Positions 1-11,570 of a stretch of 25,592 bases of DNA are shown here, in pieces. The DNA is from Silene noctiflora. Taxonomy: Eukaryota > Streptophyta > Magnoliopsida > Caryophyllales > Caryophyllaceae. The notes under the pieces were generated by a model that was not told the origin of the DNA, searched no databases, and was given only the letters and a program-made list of their open reading frames with translations. The position numbers and the translations under genes were made by a program. Positions within the stretch are counted from its first letter, which is position 1. Each line of letters begins with the position of its first letter. The stretch covers positions 147,506 through 173,097 of the forward strand of contig VHZZ01000815.1 in the NCBI GenBank assembly GCA_009801015.1. Direction: 5' to 3'.

Positions 1-415
1 CTTAAAAAACGGGTTACTTCTCCCTCATGTCATCTTCTACCTCCCATGTCGCGTCTTTAACTACGTGATTAGACCATAGGAATTTCACTAAGGCTGTCTT
101 GCCATTGCGAGTCTTTCGCACTTTTCTGTCTAATATCTCCTTAGACATCTCTACATAAGACATTTGCTCATCGATTTCCACCTGCTCAGGCTCCAACACA
201 TGAGTACGATCACCCACCTACTTTATCAACTGGGAAACATAAAACACATTATGGACCTTGTCCAAAACTGGAGGTAATGTCAATCGATATGCTACTTCTC
301 CAACCCTGTCCAAACTCTCATAAGGTCTAATAAAATTTTGACTCATCTTTCCTTTTTTCCCGAATCTCATCACTCCTTCCATAGGTGACACTTTAGGCAA
401 CACTTTGTCTCCCAC
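1..415 (-). pseudogene. Integrase C-terminal domain and chromodomain of element A
   Basis: The 415-218 segment has the integrase C-terminal fold signature (GDKVLPKVSPMEGVMRFGKK, FIRPYESLDRVGEVAYRL, HNVFYVSQL). A stop at 215-217 follows. The next frame (214-14) holds a chromodomain: KEILDRKVRKTRNGKTALVK, then LWSNHVVKDATWEVEDDM. A further stop near 11-13 comes before the usual end of the domain. In chromoviruses this module directs integration towards particular chromatin (family knowledge). It ends essentially at the window edge, so the element's 3' untranslated part and 3' LTR are not seen. Confidence 0.88.
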
Positions 416-448
416 AACAAATTCTATCTCACTTCTCGTTAGATCTTC

Positions 449-1633
449 TTAGCTTTTCTTTCTATGCATAGCTCTCATCTTTTGTCGAATGATATGTACT
501 TGCTCCACTATCTCCTGTGTCATCTCAGGTCCCAAAACAACTGCATCACTTTTTTCATCCCAGCACACAGGACTCCTACACTTCCTCCCATAAAGAGCCT
601 CAAAAGGGGTCATGCCAATACTAGCATGGTAACTATTATTATAAGAGAATTCTATTAAATCCAATTTCTCCTAAATGATCCACCAAACTCCATCACATAT
701 GCTCTCAACATATCCTCCAGCATTTGAATAGTTCTCTCTGTCTGACCATCCGTAGATGGATAAATGTTATACTCATTTTCAACTGGGTCCCCATCAAAGA
801 TTGCAACTCTTGCCACAACATAGAAATAAACCGCGAATCACGATCATAAATAATATCTCTAGGCACACCATGAAGCTTGACCATATCCTTGACATAAGCC
901 TTAACCAACTCCGCCTTACTCCAAGTATCTTTTATAGGAATAAAGTGAGCTGACTTAATCAGGCGATCTACCAACACCCATATCATGTTATTCCTCTTTG
1001 AGTCCTAGGAAATTCCATAATAAAATCCATGGAAATGCTCTCCCACTTCCACTCAGGCACAACTAAAGATTAAACTTTACCTTGTGGTGTCTTATGCTCT
1101 CCTTTCACCCTTTGGCACACCAAGCATCATGCAACAAACTCAGCCACGTCCTTCTTCATCTTACGCCACCAAAAATTCTTCTTTAAGTCTTTATATAATT
1201 TATCCCCTCCAGGATGAATAGAATTTGGAGTAGAATGAGCTTCAGATAAAATCTTTCTCTTTAATTCTTCATTCTCAGGTACACACCATCTTCCTGCAAA
1301 TCTGAGACTGTCATCTGAATGAATATCGAACTTGGAGTATGGCTCCTTTCCTACGGCGCCCTTCACGGCCTCACACCACCTTTGAATCTTCAGGTCTTCC
1401 TTCTGCTTCTCCTTGATCTCAGCATATAACTCAGGATCAATGGTCAAATCTCCAATGGAATCACCCTTCTTAATCATCAAAATGCCCATCTTCTCCACTT
1501 CTTCATACAGTCTCACCCTCGACATGGCAGTACATAAAGCATGTGCAGATTTCCTACTCAATGCATCTACTACCACATTTGCCTTCCCCACATGGTAGAC
1601 TATCTCCATGTCATAATCCCATATTAACTCCAT
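449..1633 (-). pseudogene. pol of element A: RNase H end and integrase, frame-broken
   Basis: The 1633-1127 segment starts with the RNase H C-terminus (YHVGKANVVVDALSRKS). It continues into the integrase HHCC zinc domain, with histidines in SEAHSTPNSIHPGGDKLY. TGA at about 1124-1126 interrupts the domain just before its CLVC cysteines. The catalytic core is at 986-705: first aspartate in VDRLIKSAHF, second in YDRDSRF. A frame change near 770-790 separates it from the glutamate region. The segment 664-449 carries FSYNNSYHASIGMTPFEALYG, typical of gypsy integrases. Integrase would insert element DNA into the chromosome; this copy cannot be translated through. Confidence 0.87.
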
Positions 1634-1639
1634 CCACCT

Positions 1640-3086
1640 CCTTTGCCTTATATTTAGCTCCCACTAGGTATAGATATACTTTAGACTCTTGTTGACTGAA
1701 AAAAATCTTAAAAGTAGCCCCATAAAGGTAACAACTTTAACGCAAACACCACCGCTCCCAATTCCAAGCCATGAGTTGGATAATTCTCCTCATAAGGTTT
1801 CATCTTCCTTGAGGAATAGGCTATCACCTTCCCATTCTACATCAACACACATCCCAGTCCATTCTTCAATGCATCAGTATAAACTTCAAAATTTTCACTC
1901 CCTTCAGGTAAGGCTAGGATAGGAGCTGTAGTCAGGCGTTCTTTTAAGGTTTGAAATGCCTTCTCACAACTCTCATCCCATTTAAACCTGTTCTCCTTCC
2001 TCATCAACATCGTTAAGGGCTTAACTATTTTCGAGAACTCTTTTACAAACCTCCTATAATAGCCATCCAACCCCAGAAAACTCCGAATATCCCCCATATT
2101 TCTCGGCCTCTCCCACTTCGCAACTGCTTCAATTTTACCTGGATCCACAGATACTCCATTTCTAGACACCATATGGCACAAAAAGGCTACTTCCTCTAAC
2201 CAAAACTCACACTTGCTCAACTTAGCATAGAGATTATTCTCCCTCAAAGTATGCAACACAATTATTAGATGCTTCTCATGCTCCTCCCTATCCTTATAGT
2301 ACCACAGGATATCATCGATAAAGACACCCACGAATTGATCTAAGTAGGGACTAAACACATGGTTCATTAAGTCCATGAAGACTGTCGGTACATTAGTTAA
2401 TCCAAATAGCATAACAACAAATTCGTAGTGTCCGTATCTAGTTCTAAACGTAGTCTTAGGGATATCTTCATTCTTAATCCTTAATTGATGGTATCCCGAC
2501 CTCAAATCAATTTTAGAGAATATTTCAGCCCCACTTATCTGGTCAAAAAAATCGTCAATTCGAGGTAAAGGGCGCCGGTTCTTTATTGTCACATTATTCA
2601 ACTCCCTATAATTGATACACAGTTTCCTGCTCTCATCCTTCTTCTTCATAAATAAGGTAGGTGCTCCCAAGGTGACACGGTAGGTCTTACATAACCCTTA
2701 TCCAACAACTCCTCCAATTGCCTTTTAAGCTCCTCCAACTCCTTAGGTCCCATCCTGTAAGGTGCGTTAGAGATTGGTCTCGTCCCAGCTTTCAAGTCAA
2801 TGCCAAAATCAATATCCCGCTGAGGTGGTAACCTAGGTATATCATCTGGAAACACATCTTCGAAGTCCTTCACGACCTCAATGTCGCATGCCTTCAACGC
2901 CTCCTCTCTAAGGTCTCTCACCTGACACAATATCAACTGTCCTCCTTTCCTCAAGCAAGACTTTAGGGTAACAGTCGAGATAAGCTTCATCTTTGGTTTA
3001 ACTACAAATCCATTATAAGATACCCTTACTCCTTTAGGTCCCCCCTTGACCAGCCGATACTGAACCATTTTGTTGGTTTCCTCCAT
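1640..3086 (-). pseudogene. pol of element A: reverse transcriptase and RNase H part, frame-broken
   Basis: The segment 3086-2646 carries the N-terminal RT flank (VVKDFEDVFPDDIP, then a PYRMGPKELEELK block). The reading frame changes near 2660. The second segment (2670-1837) has the RT core: [13 protein letters not shown], the catalytic FIDDIL box, and the [11 protein letters not shown] and FKWDE blocks. The RNase H start [11 protein letters not shown] follows. A stop closes the frame at about 1834-1836, and RNase H continues in broken frames to about 1640. These domains would copy the element's RNA into DNA. No aspartic-protease DSG/DTG box is visible between the zinc knuckle and the RT flank, although one is expected there. 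Confidence 0.88.
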
Positions 3087-3289
3087 TCATTACCTTCTGA
3101 AACGATCCACTAAAATTGCTTTGATTATTATTGAAACGGTTCTGGTTAGAATAGTTGTTGTTTTAGTTTCTCATATAGCTTCCACCTCCTGACCTCTGAT
3201 TGTTCACATAACTTCATGTAGGTGTTCGAAAACCCCTACTCTGGTTTATATCATTATAACCTCTTCCTTGGCCACCCAAATTTACTTTG

Positions 3290-4164
3290 CAATCAATGAC
3301 CTTATGACCCAATTTCCACACCTGAAACAGTTAATCCCAATTCTCCCAGTTCGGCCCACACTACCGCGGCCTGCTCCTCCAACTGGCGCGCTATTCGAGA
3401 AATAGGAACAATATTGATTGGAATTTTTCTTCTTGTTCCCAACGCTCTCACTTGTAGTCTCGGACTTCCTTTTCTCACCCTTCTCCTTCTTCTCCTCTTT
3501 CAGCTTATCCGCAATCCTTTCAGCGTGGCCAACTCGCTGATAGACTTCATCCATGTTGCTTGGTTCACCAGATGCGAGCCTCTTCTTGATATTCGTGGTT
3601 AATCCTTTCTCAAACCTTTATGCCAGGATCTCTGAAGTAAAGTTTAGATCCGACACGTACTCAGCCAACTCCATAAATCTATTGTTGTATATCTCCACTG
3701 TTTTATCCCCCCGCCATCTTGAATGCATCAAACTCCACCCTCATCCTGCTCCTAATATGCTCAGGAACGAAGGCGGCCATCATGATCTTCTTGAAACCTT
3801 ACCACTTTACAAAACCATTCCCATTATTAATAGGAGCCTCTCTGATGGCCTCCTTGTTACGAGTCCACCACAAACCAGCTTTCCCCTTCAAATAAAATGC
3901 GGCTTGATCTACTTGTAGCTCCTTTGGACAGTTCAACAACTCAAACATGTTATCAAACTCCCAACACCATTCTCCCATAAGTGATGGCTCCCCCAAGCCA
4001 TCATATTTGGTTGGGTTATGCCTCGCAAGTGTAGCACTCATCTTTGATGGATCCAAAGCTGAACCTCTTGCCTTTAATGCAGCAGTTAAGACCTCATTAG
4101 TAGCAATTAAATGATCTATCTCCTCCTAGGACATGGTAGTGGATATGTATTTCTTTGGAGGCAT
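3290..4164 (-). pseudogene. gag (capsid/nucleocapsid) of element A, broken
   Basis: The likely start ATG is at 4162-4164, where the protein begins MPPKKY after the leader. The frame is closed 12 codons later by TAG at 4128-4130. The downstream frame (about 4127-3799) has a retrotransposon gag signature: a region with WCWEFDNMFELL, followed by AAFYLKGKAGLWW. A basic, Lys/Glu-rich linker follows (about 3530-3440). A zinc knuckle begins at about 3325 with CFRC. A length change near 3310 puts its His and last Cys in another frame. Gag normally forms the retrotransposon particle and binds its RNA; this copy is inactive. Confidence 0.82.
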
Positions 4165-4942
4165 GATTCTATAAGGCAAAATAAAACACATAAGCTTCTG
4201 CTTAAGGAGTGTGGCATAAAATGTTTTTAAATAAATTCCCTGCACCAAAACAACGTGTGGTTGTCTGGATTGGCCAAAGCCTAGCCAACCATGGTAATAC
4301 AGCCACAGCCTCCCATGGCCTTACTCATCACCACGGCAACTGTGCTCACTCTCCCCCACCACACATCATTAAAACAATAATTTCTACTGCTAAATAACAA
4401 TAACTAAACATGGTTTCAGGGCAACACGTTCCGCTTATCACTAGACGTGTAAATTCTATTTCACATAAGAATTTATCCACCACTTAAGATATTCAATTTA
4501 TCTCACAGATCATTATTCATGCTCATACTCACAAAGACAGTAAATGACTAAATGTTTCATAATCTAGTCAAAACACAAATATCCCAATGCAACAATTATC
4601 ATCCACCACACGACCCTACGCCATCTTATTTCATCACCACAATACTTACCTCACTCCGCGTCCTGAAACAAGGTTAAAAATTCCTAGTCTGAGGCAAACA
4701 ATTGACCTTTTAAGGACTAAGACACTTTCATTTTAATTACCCTACTCTTAAATTTTCTCTAAAGGTAGTCGGTTTAAAACTGAAAGGGCCAGAAGTTTGG
4801 TGAGAGGGGGCCCCTTACTCATCCGAAGCCTAAAGGAGGCTCCTAACAGTTTCTACCCGGGGTTCATTTTATTAGACACATGCTATATTCATTGTTGTTC
4901 ATTGGTTTTAGGCCTTAGGATCGTTCTCACTAATACCACTTT
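4165..4942 (-). other. Untranslated leader of element A
   Basis: This is the ~775-base stretch between the primer-binding site and the gag start. It has no convincing coding frame. Its LTR-proximal half resembles the leader of element E at 13970-14100. Both contain, on the plus strand, GGTTCATTTTAT followed by GACAC, then a second TTCATTGGTTT a few dozen bases later, next to the primer site. This shared order supports a common ancestor for A and E. Confidence 0.7.
4923..4938 (-). promoter_or_regulatory. Primer-binding site of element A (diverged)
   Basis: The minus strand directly after the LTR reads TGGTATTAGTGAG. The usual plant primer site, complementary to initiator tRNA-Met, is TGGTATCAGAGC. 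The first six bases match and the rest is diverged. Its place, 4 bases inside the LTR end, supports the call and fixes the LTR boundary. Confidence 0.7.
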
Positions 4943-7025
4943 ATAACACCCCCATTTATTCAGTAGCCTTTAGCTAGACCTCCCAAGTAAATAAGAGAGT
5001 TACCATCTCAGTTTTCTGAGTCAGTGTATAACAAAGTATAGTAATCCAAAGTACATTAATTATAATAAACGTTTAATGGTCTTATTACAACTTAACCAAA
5101 TAAATAAACTGAAATAATAAGTAATACATCTCTCGCAACCGAATAAAAAAAGAATGTAAAATAAATCGTGACTGTTTGAACTAAAGTGAGCTAGACTACT
5201 AGGTAGACACAACCATTCTTCCTCACGCATCCCAATGAGCTCCCAAGTCCAGCTAACTCAAGACCTCTCAATCAATTTGCTCCCCAGTAAATGGTTCATC
5301 ATAGGCGTTTACAGTATACACTGTCAACCAAACGGTTGAATAAGATAAATAAACAGTAGACAAAAACAACCACATTGTAATATAATGTCAAATGCAAATG
5401 CTTCAACCACTGAGCTCATCCACACACTATCCACCAGAGATTTATGCCTGGGGTCGTCCAAATTCACACACTATCCACCAGAGACTATGCATGGGGTCGT
5501 CCAATACTCACACACGATCCACCAAAGACTAAGCCTGGGGCCTTCCAATTCTCATCTCAGTCCATATGCCATAATAATAATTGACAAGTACTCACAATTC
5601 GACATGACTGAACATAGAATATAATACACATCACAATTAAGCCTAAGACAACCTTCATTCAACATCCAATGCTCACATTATAAATATAACACATTAAGAC
5701 AATCTAGCTGAGTAGTTTATCCTACCTTTTCAGCAATTACGTCACAGCAATCCACGCAGGGCAATTAAAAGTATTCCATTTCAAACTCGCGACCTAAAAT
5801 AATAAATAATAATTACAATTACTAATCACATCATATACTCTATTATTATTTAATTATAATTTATTAATTATCGATTACATAACTTATTGAATTAAAAACC
5901 CGACAACAAACTAATTACGAAACCAACTCACACACACACTCTCTTCACCCACGGCCAACCCCGGCAAACTCCCACCTACACACGACCACTTACCCCAGCT
6001 ACACCGTGGTCATCTAACCCCCACCACGGCGTGCCCAGCCAGTCACCAACCATACCGTTGAGTCCACACAAACACCCCAAACATCACACCCTAAGACACA
6101 CCACCTCTCACATACACACACACACGAAACCCAACTCAAAACACCACACCACCAACACGACACAACCCCTCACCACCTATGGCCACCACCATCGTCACCA
6201 CTGACTCATGGCGGTTCCACAGGTGGTCACCTCTTCCCCTCGACGCAACTACACCGACCATGGTGGTCGTCTTATGACGGTTTCAACGCAACTCCCTTCC
6301 CTTCCCCTATTTTCGTGTTCTCCGGTAACCACCACCACCAAGGCGCCGCCTTTACCCTACTGAAATCTCCACCAACGTCGCCCCAACCACCAGGTACCAA
6401 CCCCATCACAGCCAGGCCACGACAGTTCATGTATAGGGTCAAACCCGTGTTCAAAACTCGTGACACCAACATTACCACCACCCTTTAACACCCAAATAAC
6501 TACCCCTACGACAGTCGTCGATGGTCAACACAAGGTCGGGTGCACTCACGGTGGTCCACGTCTATGTAAGGTCAAGGTCACGGTCAAAGGCAGTCACACG
6601 GTGGTGCACGGTGGTCAATATACACGACCAATTATAAATTAAAGCGATTAAATTGTGAGACGGTCTTACCTCTTAGACAACTATCAATTAGGTCAATTGC
6701 TAGATCTGAAATTACTCTTTTCCTCTATAATTTTCAGATTTGTGAAGTCTTATTAGGTCATGGTCTCGCTTCTATCTATATAGTAGGTCAAGTTAGATTA
6801 TATTAGTTAATTAGAAAACCTGTATGCAACTTAATATAATATATTATTCAATCCCGACTCCCTTAGACTTACACAATGCCCAAGACTAGCCGACCCCCAT
6901 CATGAATTCCTGGCTTTTATTATATTATCTCATCTTATTTGCAAATATTAATTATAATTGCTAAATTAATTATTTAAAATGCGTAAATTATTCATATAAT
7001 TCTCATTAAATTACGGGGTATTACA
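4943..7025 (-). repeat. 5' LTR of element A (about 2.08 kb)
   Basis: On the minus strand it begins TGTAATACCCCG at 7025 and ends GGGGGTGTTATA near 4943, just before the primer site. Ending in TA instead of CA is odd but is shared with LTR E. It contains three 44-bp tandem units (5426-5557), a stretch rich in CCACC/GGTGG words (about 5930-6620), and a terminal hairpin CTCAG-TTTT-CTGAG at 5007-5020. The short ORFs inside it show no recognisable protein. Confidence 0.85.
5426..5557. repeat. Three 44-bp tandem repeats in LTR A
   Basis: Three units start at 5426, 5470 and 5514, each beginning ACTATCCACC or ACGATCCACC. Each continues with AGAGA or AAAGA, then a GCCTGGGG-like or GCATGGGG-like word and GTCGTCCAA or a variant. 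The spacing is exactly 44 bases twice. The third unit is the most diverged. Confidence 0.85.
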
Positions 7026-7681
7026 GCTTCCTACTCCAAGAGGGATGGGCACATTAATGGCTTGAATTACGATGGAACACGTGTGGTTGAGTTACATCGT
7101 CTGGCAGGGGTTCCGGTTACGCCCGGGCCCGGTACCACGGGTGTGTCTCGAGTACCTTTTTACGTACTGCGGTATGGCTGTGTTGGTGGGTGGTGTTGCG
7201 GTGTCCTCACTGAGTTGTGGGTACGTCTGGGTGTGTCCCGGTACCGGTATGATGTTGGTGAAATCATGTCTCATTCATATCGTTGACATGTTGCACATTT
7301 ATATATTATGTTGTGTTTTATTATCAAAACTGGCATGTTTGGGTGGTGAGTAAATTGTCACCTATTTTCGGGGTGGCCTGTGTCGATCCATATGATATTT
7401 CTGATCATATGGGGAGCAGGCTATGTACAGGTTGGCTTAGTGTCACGCGGGAGACTGGACGCGCTTGGGACCTAGAGTCGAGCTATATAGTTGGATAACT
7501 TAGATAGTAGTCGAGTTGTATATGTTATAGTTTACATTTATTGATCATTTAATCATTTGTAAATAACTAAAATTGTTATTTATTTAAGTAGTTCTTTGAT
7601 TGGAGTTTTGAAACACTGCCTCTGGAAACTGAGATTGTAACATCCTCTCATTACCTTGTCGGGTAAGAAGGGGGTGTTACA
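7026..7681 (+). repeat. LTR copy 1 (3' part), host of element A
   Basis: Plus-strand LTR fragment aligning with 8516-9183 and 12937-13615. Shared blocks are CTCCAAGAGGGATG.GCACATTAAT, CGGTACCACGGGTGTGTC, the dyad CCATATGAT/ATCATATGG (7388-7412), CACGCGGGAGAC, a terminal hairpin at 7620-7633 and the end GGGGGTGTTACA. Its 5' part is missing because element A starts at its first base here. It ends at 7681 directly against an internal point of copy 2. It was therefore probably inserted into copy 2, with TCTCC (7682-7686) as the predicted target duplication. Confidence 0.8.
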
Positions 7682-9183
7682 TCTCCCTTCTCTCTAAAAC
7701 TCTCTCAAATCCCCTACCATGGTGTTTGAGCTTAATTTAAAGATGATGCTTCTTTTTCCCTACCTTGTTCCTGATCTACCCTTGTAAGTCAGAATTTCAC
7801 TCTTTTCCTTGTCTTCCTTTTAAACCCTAGCTTTTGCGGGTTTTGTTATATGGGTAATTAATTAGTACTAGTTGTTATGAGTAATATGAGTTATTAAAGA
7901 GTAATAATTAGGGGTTTTACATAGAGAAAGCATAAAGGATGTATTATGATAGTTATTATGTAATTATGTAGGATGAGACGGTTTTCCGAGAGAGAATTTT
8001 GCTTGTCTCGGATTTTCTATGGAGCATGCTAAAAGGTAGGTTAATCTCACTTGTTTTCAATAATATGGATGTTGTATAGGTTGTTGTCGATGTTGTGGTT
8101 AGTAAAAAAGAATAGAGCATTAGAATTATAACATGTTTAGTAGTTGATTGCATTATTAAGGGTTGATTATAAGGTTGGATTGCATTATGACATGTATGAG
8201 GGAATGGTGGTTAGTCTCTTGTTGTCGAAATAATTGCATCATATTATGTTGTGGGTACTTGATGGATACTCTCATATGGTGGATATATATGCATTATAAC
8301 ATGGGAATGAACAATTGTCGGTACGAGTATGTTGGCATGTTGAGATTCATATTTCATGTGACGGTTTGTGCATTTGGCACATTGTATTATATATTATGAT
8401 ATATGTGATTGTTGTGGATGTTGGAGGGTATGGTGGAGTTGTGATTGTGGTGGTTGTTGAGGAGACGTAAGGTGGGTCGAGAGACCGCCTTACGCTTAGG
8501 TCGCCTCTTGGAGTTTCCCCACTCCAAGAGGGATGTGCACATTAATTACTTGAGTACATAGGGGCTTGTGTGGCGTCACGACGCCCGATAGGGGTTCGGT
8601 AAGTTCCTGGACTCGGTACCACGGGTGTGTCTGAGTACCTGTTTTACGGACTGCGGTCCAGCTGTTCTCTGGGAGGTGTTATGTCGCTGTCACTATGTGT
8701 GGGTACCGTGGTTTTGTCCCTGGTACCGGTTGGTTAGTGGCGGAGATTGAAGACTTTTGGTTGTGCATTCATATTCGCATGTCATATTTATGCTTATCGT
8801 CTATCTTGATTAAGTGATTATTGAAACTGACTGTTTATGACTATGTGTAAATTGTCACCTATTTTCGGGTAGCCTGTGTTGATCCATATGATATTTCCGA
8901 TCATATGGGGAGAAGACTGTATACAGGTTGCGTTTTGGTATTACGCGGGAGACGGGACAAGCTTCAGACCTTGGAGTTGAGTTACCTAGTCTATAGACGA
9001 CGTACTCTATAGTTGAGTTGTTTAATGTAGAGATCAAATTTGTTATTCATTTATTCTTTATGTATTTCACTAAACATGTATTTATATAAATGTTACTTAA
9101 TTGTAGTTCTGATTCACTGCCTCGAAAAACCGAGATGGTTACATATCCAAATTACCTTGGCCGGGTAAGAAGGGGGTGTTACA
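7682..9183 (+). repeat. LTR copy 2, 5' part displaced by copy 1
   Basis: It begins at TCTCCCTTCTCT, which matches copy 3 at about 9716, so it joins partway into the LTR. It then runs parallel to copy 3: AACCCTA..TTTTG.GGGTTTTGTTAT, the GAGACGGTTTT word, TGCTAAAAGGTAGGTTAATC, GCATTATAACATG and hairpin-forming segments at 8466-8531. A dyad lies at 8884-8908, a terminal hairpin at 9121-9134, and it ends GGGGGTGTTACA at 9183. No primer site follows, so it is a solo LTR or a 3' LTR. The ORFs inside it are shadows with no family resemblance. Confidence 0.8.
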
Positions 9184-9337
9184 CTTACTCGGTCAAGTCG
9201 ACTGGGAACTCGGTCGAGTAAGTGTGACTCGATCGAGTTGCTCCTTACGCTAGACGAGTCCTTAATCATAAGCTGAAACATTACGTTAGCATTATCATTC
9301 TTGCAACACGAATGAAATCATGTTCGACGAACTCTGG
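9184..9337 (-). other. Segment between LTR copies 2 and 3, probably interior of element E
   Basis: 154 bases lie between two plus-strand LTRs. By the logic of the target duplications they join 13616 once copy 3 is removed, and would then belong to element E's interior. The segment contains three good 12-bp ACTCG-type palindromes starting at 9187, 9208 and 9227 and a degenerate one near 9248. Because such arrays otherwise occur in LTR promoters, it could instead be a stray LTR piece. Assignment is uncertain. Confidence 0.45.
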
Positions 9338-9480
9338 TGTAATACCAAGATATTGTGGGACCTGTATGAGAACTTCGGGATGCGTGAGAGGACCACCGGA
9401 CTTAATAAGGGACTACTCGAGAGTAAATTATAGCTATACACTAGACCAAGTAGGACCTAGACTAGACCTAATAAAGCTGC

Positions 9481-9632
9481 AGTTGACCGAGTAGAGCCTT
9501 CAGTAGAACGTGTGGCTGGCACTTGGCCGAGTACGGGCAGTACTCGACCGAGTGAGTGGCACTCGGCTTAGTACGGCGGTACTTGAACGAGTGAGAGGCA
9601 CTAGGCCGAGTGGACTCGGCACTCGACTGAGT
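9481..9632. promoter_or_regulatory. Array of 12-bp palindromes in LTR copy 3
   Basis: Seven copies close to ACTCGRYCGAGT start at 9481, 9521, 9542, 9561, 9581, 9600 and 9621. An eroded copy may lie near 9501. The intervals are 19-21 bases (40 across the eroded site). The array stands just upstream of the TATA-like GATAAAACC, where LTR enhancers are expected. Its binding protein is unknown. Confidence 0.7.
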
Positions 9633-10101
9633 GCACCTGTGCAGTACCCGATAAAACCTAATTTCGAGACCTTATCCTAATTCATTTCATTCTTCTTCTT
9701 TATCACTTCAAACTCTCTCCCTTCTCTGTAAAACCTGAACAAACACCTTCCTAGGAGATTCAAGCTTGAATTAGAGGATTGTTTATCTTGTTCATCCTTC
9801 CTTTCACCTAGTAAGTTAAGATCTACCCATTTTGTATTTCATATGAACCCTAACTTTTGGGGGTTTTGTTATGAGTAATTAATTAGTAATTAATATGTTT
9901 AATATAGGTAATTAGTGGGTAATAATAAGGGGTTTTGTATTGTATTATATTGTAGAATGTATTGTGATTGTATTATGTGACTTGTATAGGACGAGACGGT
10001 TTTATGAGACCGGACTGTGTCGGATTTGAGTAGCTTATCGATATTATTGCTAAAAGATAGGTTAATCCTACTCAGTTTTGATAATGTAAATGTGTGTTTG
10101 T

Positions 10102-10106
10102 ATGCA
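10102..10106. repeat. Target site duplication ATGCA, left of solo LTR D
   Basis: ATGCA directly precedes TGTAACACC and is repeated at 12609-12613 directly after TTGTTACA. Confidence 0.88.
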
Positions 10107-10410
10107 TGTAACACCCCGTGTTTTATAATTATATTTTATTCGGAATATTTTTTATTTAATTAATTATTTTTCAAGTAATAATATATTTTAAATATATATT
10201 CTCATTAATAATTTCATTCTTCGTTTTATTATTTCTCATTTTGACCAACTTTGAACGGGTTAAGATGTTCATGCACGATTTGACTATTTTAATTTAATAA
10301 CTGCTTTTCTTATATAAGTTTTCCAAGCGTTTTAATAATATACAATCCGATTTGTAATTGGATAATCCAATCTATGAGTTAATGGACCCAAAACCCACTT
10401 TTAATCTTCT

Positions 10411-10418
10411 TATAAATA
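10411..10418 (+). promoter_or_regulatory. TATA box of solo LTR D
   Basis: TATAAATA lies 304 bases into the LTR and is followed by ACAAAACCCTAACC. It is the best core-promoter candidate in this LTR. Transcription would start about 30 bases downstream and run rightward, if the LTR is still active. Confidence 0.6.
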
Positions 10419-11123
10419 CAAAACCCTAACCTAGCAATCAAGCTGCTCACCTTATTTTTCACTCGTGAAGGGTCGCACGCCTTTCTCCCTTCTTTCTCTC
10501 TTTCAATCTCTTTTCTCCCTTTGACTCTACTGTTGTGTATCTTTCCTTCTTCCCAATTCAAAAGAAAAATATATTTTCATAATCTCGGCTCTTACCTTTA
10601 CAATATATTTATATCCAAATGTTTTTTATGAGAATTATTTGTATGGACCTTTAGACCTACCTTTAAGGTCTCTTATTTTGCGGGTAAAGAAGAAGATGTC
10701 TTTCCTTTGACCTTTTTGAAAGAGGATTTGCGTAGCACAATTTCTACCACATGGGTTTCGTCTTTCTTTAATGTCAATTTTGAGGACGTTGACACGTGTT
10801 GGAGAAAAGGCTTGTTGATAGTGTCTTTCATAGAGGTTTCCATTAATTTGCATCATTAATTGTTAATAAGGTAACTAGGTGTTTCTCTTTTAATTGTGTT
10901 TATGCCAATTGATGTGATTTAATGATTGATTTGTATAATTGGCACTTGTTAGATTATTTATTATCATGATTTATTTTGTTTCATATGTTCGTATATATTT
11001 TAATATTTTAATTATATATCGTATGTTGTTTATATATTTATTTTGGGTGTCATGAGCGTAATTAGGGTTTACGAATGAAATCCTAGTGGCTGCAAGATAG
11101 GCGGCCAAGAGTGGGATTCAAAG

Positions 11124-11480
11124 TTATAGCTAAAGCTAGTAAAATCTCGATGATGATTCGAGTGTTATAGCTGAAGTTAGTAAAACTTTGGGTTGTTACT
11201 CAAGTTATGGCTGAAACAGGTATAACCTTGGAAATATGAATCAAGGTTATAGCTGAATCTACTATAACATTGGATACGAGTTAAGGTTATAGCTGAAACT
11301 AACGTAACCTTGGGATTATGGCTCAAGCTTATGTTTGGAACTAGTATAACTTTGAGTTTCGTGTCAAGTTTATGGGTGTGATTAGTATAACCTCAAAGAT
11401 ATTTGTTGAAGTTATAGTCGAGGATAGTATAACCTCACATCTAGAGTTCATGTTATGGTTAAGGTTACTATAACAGTGAT
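11124..11480. repeat. Nine degenerate ~41-bp tandem repeats in solo LTR D
   Basis: Units start with TTATAG or TTATGG-like words at 11124, 11165, 11205, 11247, 11287, 11329, 11370, 11412 and 11453, at intervals of 40-42. Most units pair an AAGGTTATA-like left arm with a TATAACCTT-like right arm around a spacer like GCTGAAACTAG. Each unit could therefore form a short hairpin. No coding frame is kept. Confidence 0.8.
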
Positions 11481-11570
11481 CGTTAATACTTGCTTCATAT
11501 GTTGTATTGTATTCGACGTGTTATATCATTCTGGTTCCATTTGTTATTGGTTCTCTTGTTCATATGTTGG

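Larger units (their letters stand above)
1..7025 (-). mobile_element. Element A: Tekay/Del-like Ty3/gypsy chromovirus, 5' part to chromodomain, decayed
   Basis: Read on the minus strand it runs: LTR (7025 to 4943), primer-binding site (4938 down), leader (to 4165), gag, reverse transcriptase, RNase H, integrase and a chromodomain that ends next to position 1. The 3' LTR must lie beyond the left edge. The chromodomain at the integrase C-terminus defines a chromovirus. The ~2.1 kb LTR and Met-initiator-type primer site suggest the Tekay/Del clade (inference). Several stops and frame changes interrupt gag-pol, so the copy cannot make its own proteins. It sits inside another LTR (copy 1). The 5 bases after its end (GCTTC, 7026-7030) should recur as the target duplication outside the window. 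Confidence 0.9.

Noticed and set aside
7062..7353. Open frames of 60-93 codons in LTR copy 1 and similar ones in copies 2 and 3
   Set aside because: They are not kept in the same frame between copies and resemble no protein family; they are LTR sequence.
11124..11480. Spaced repeats resembling a CRISPR array
   Set aside because: Units are degenerate throughout, without identical repeats and unique spacers, and the setting is a plant LTR.
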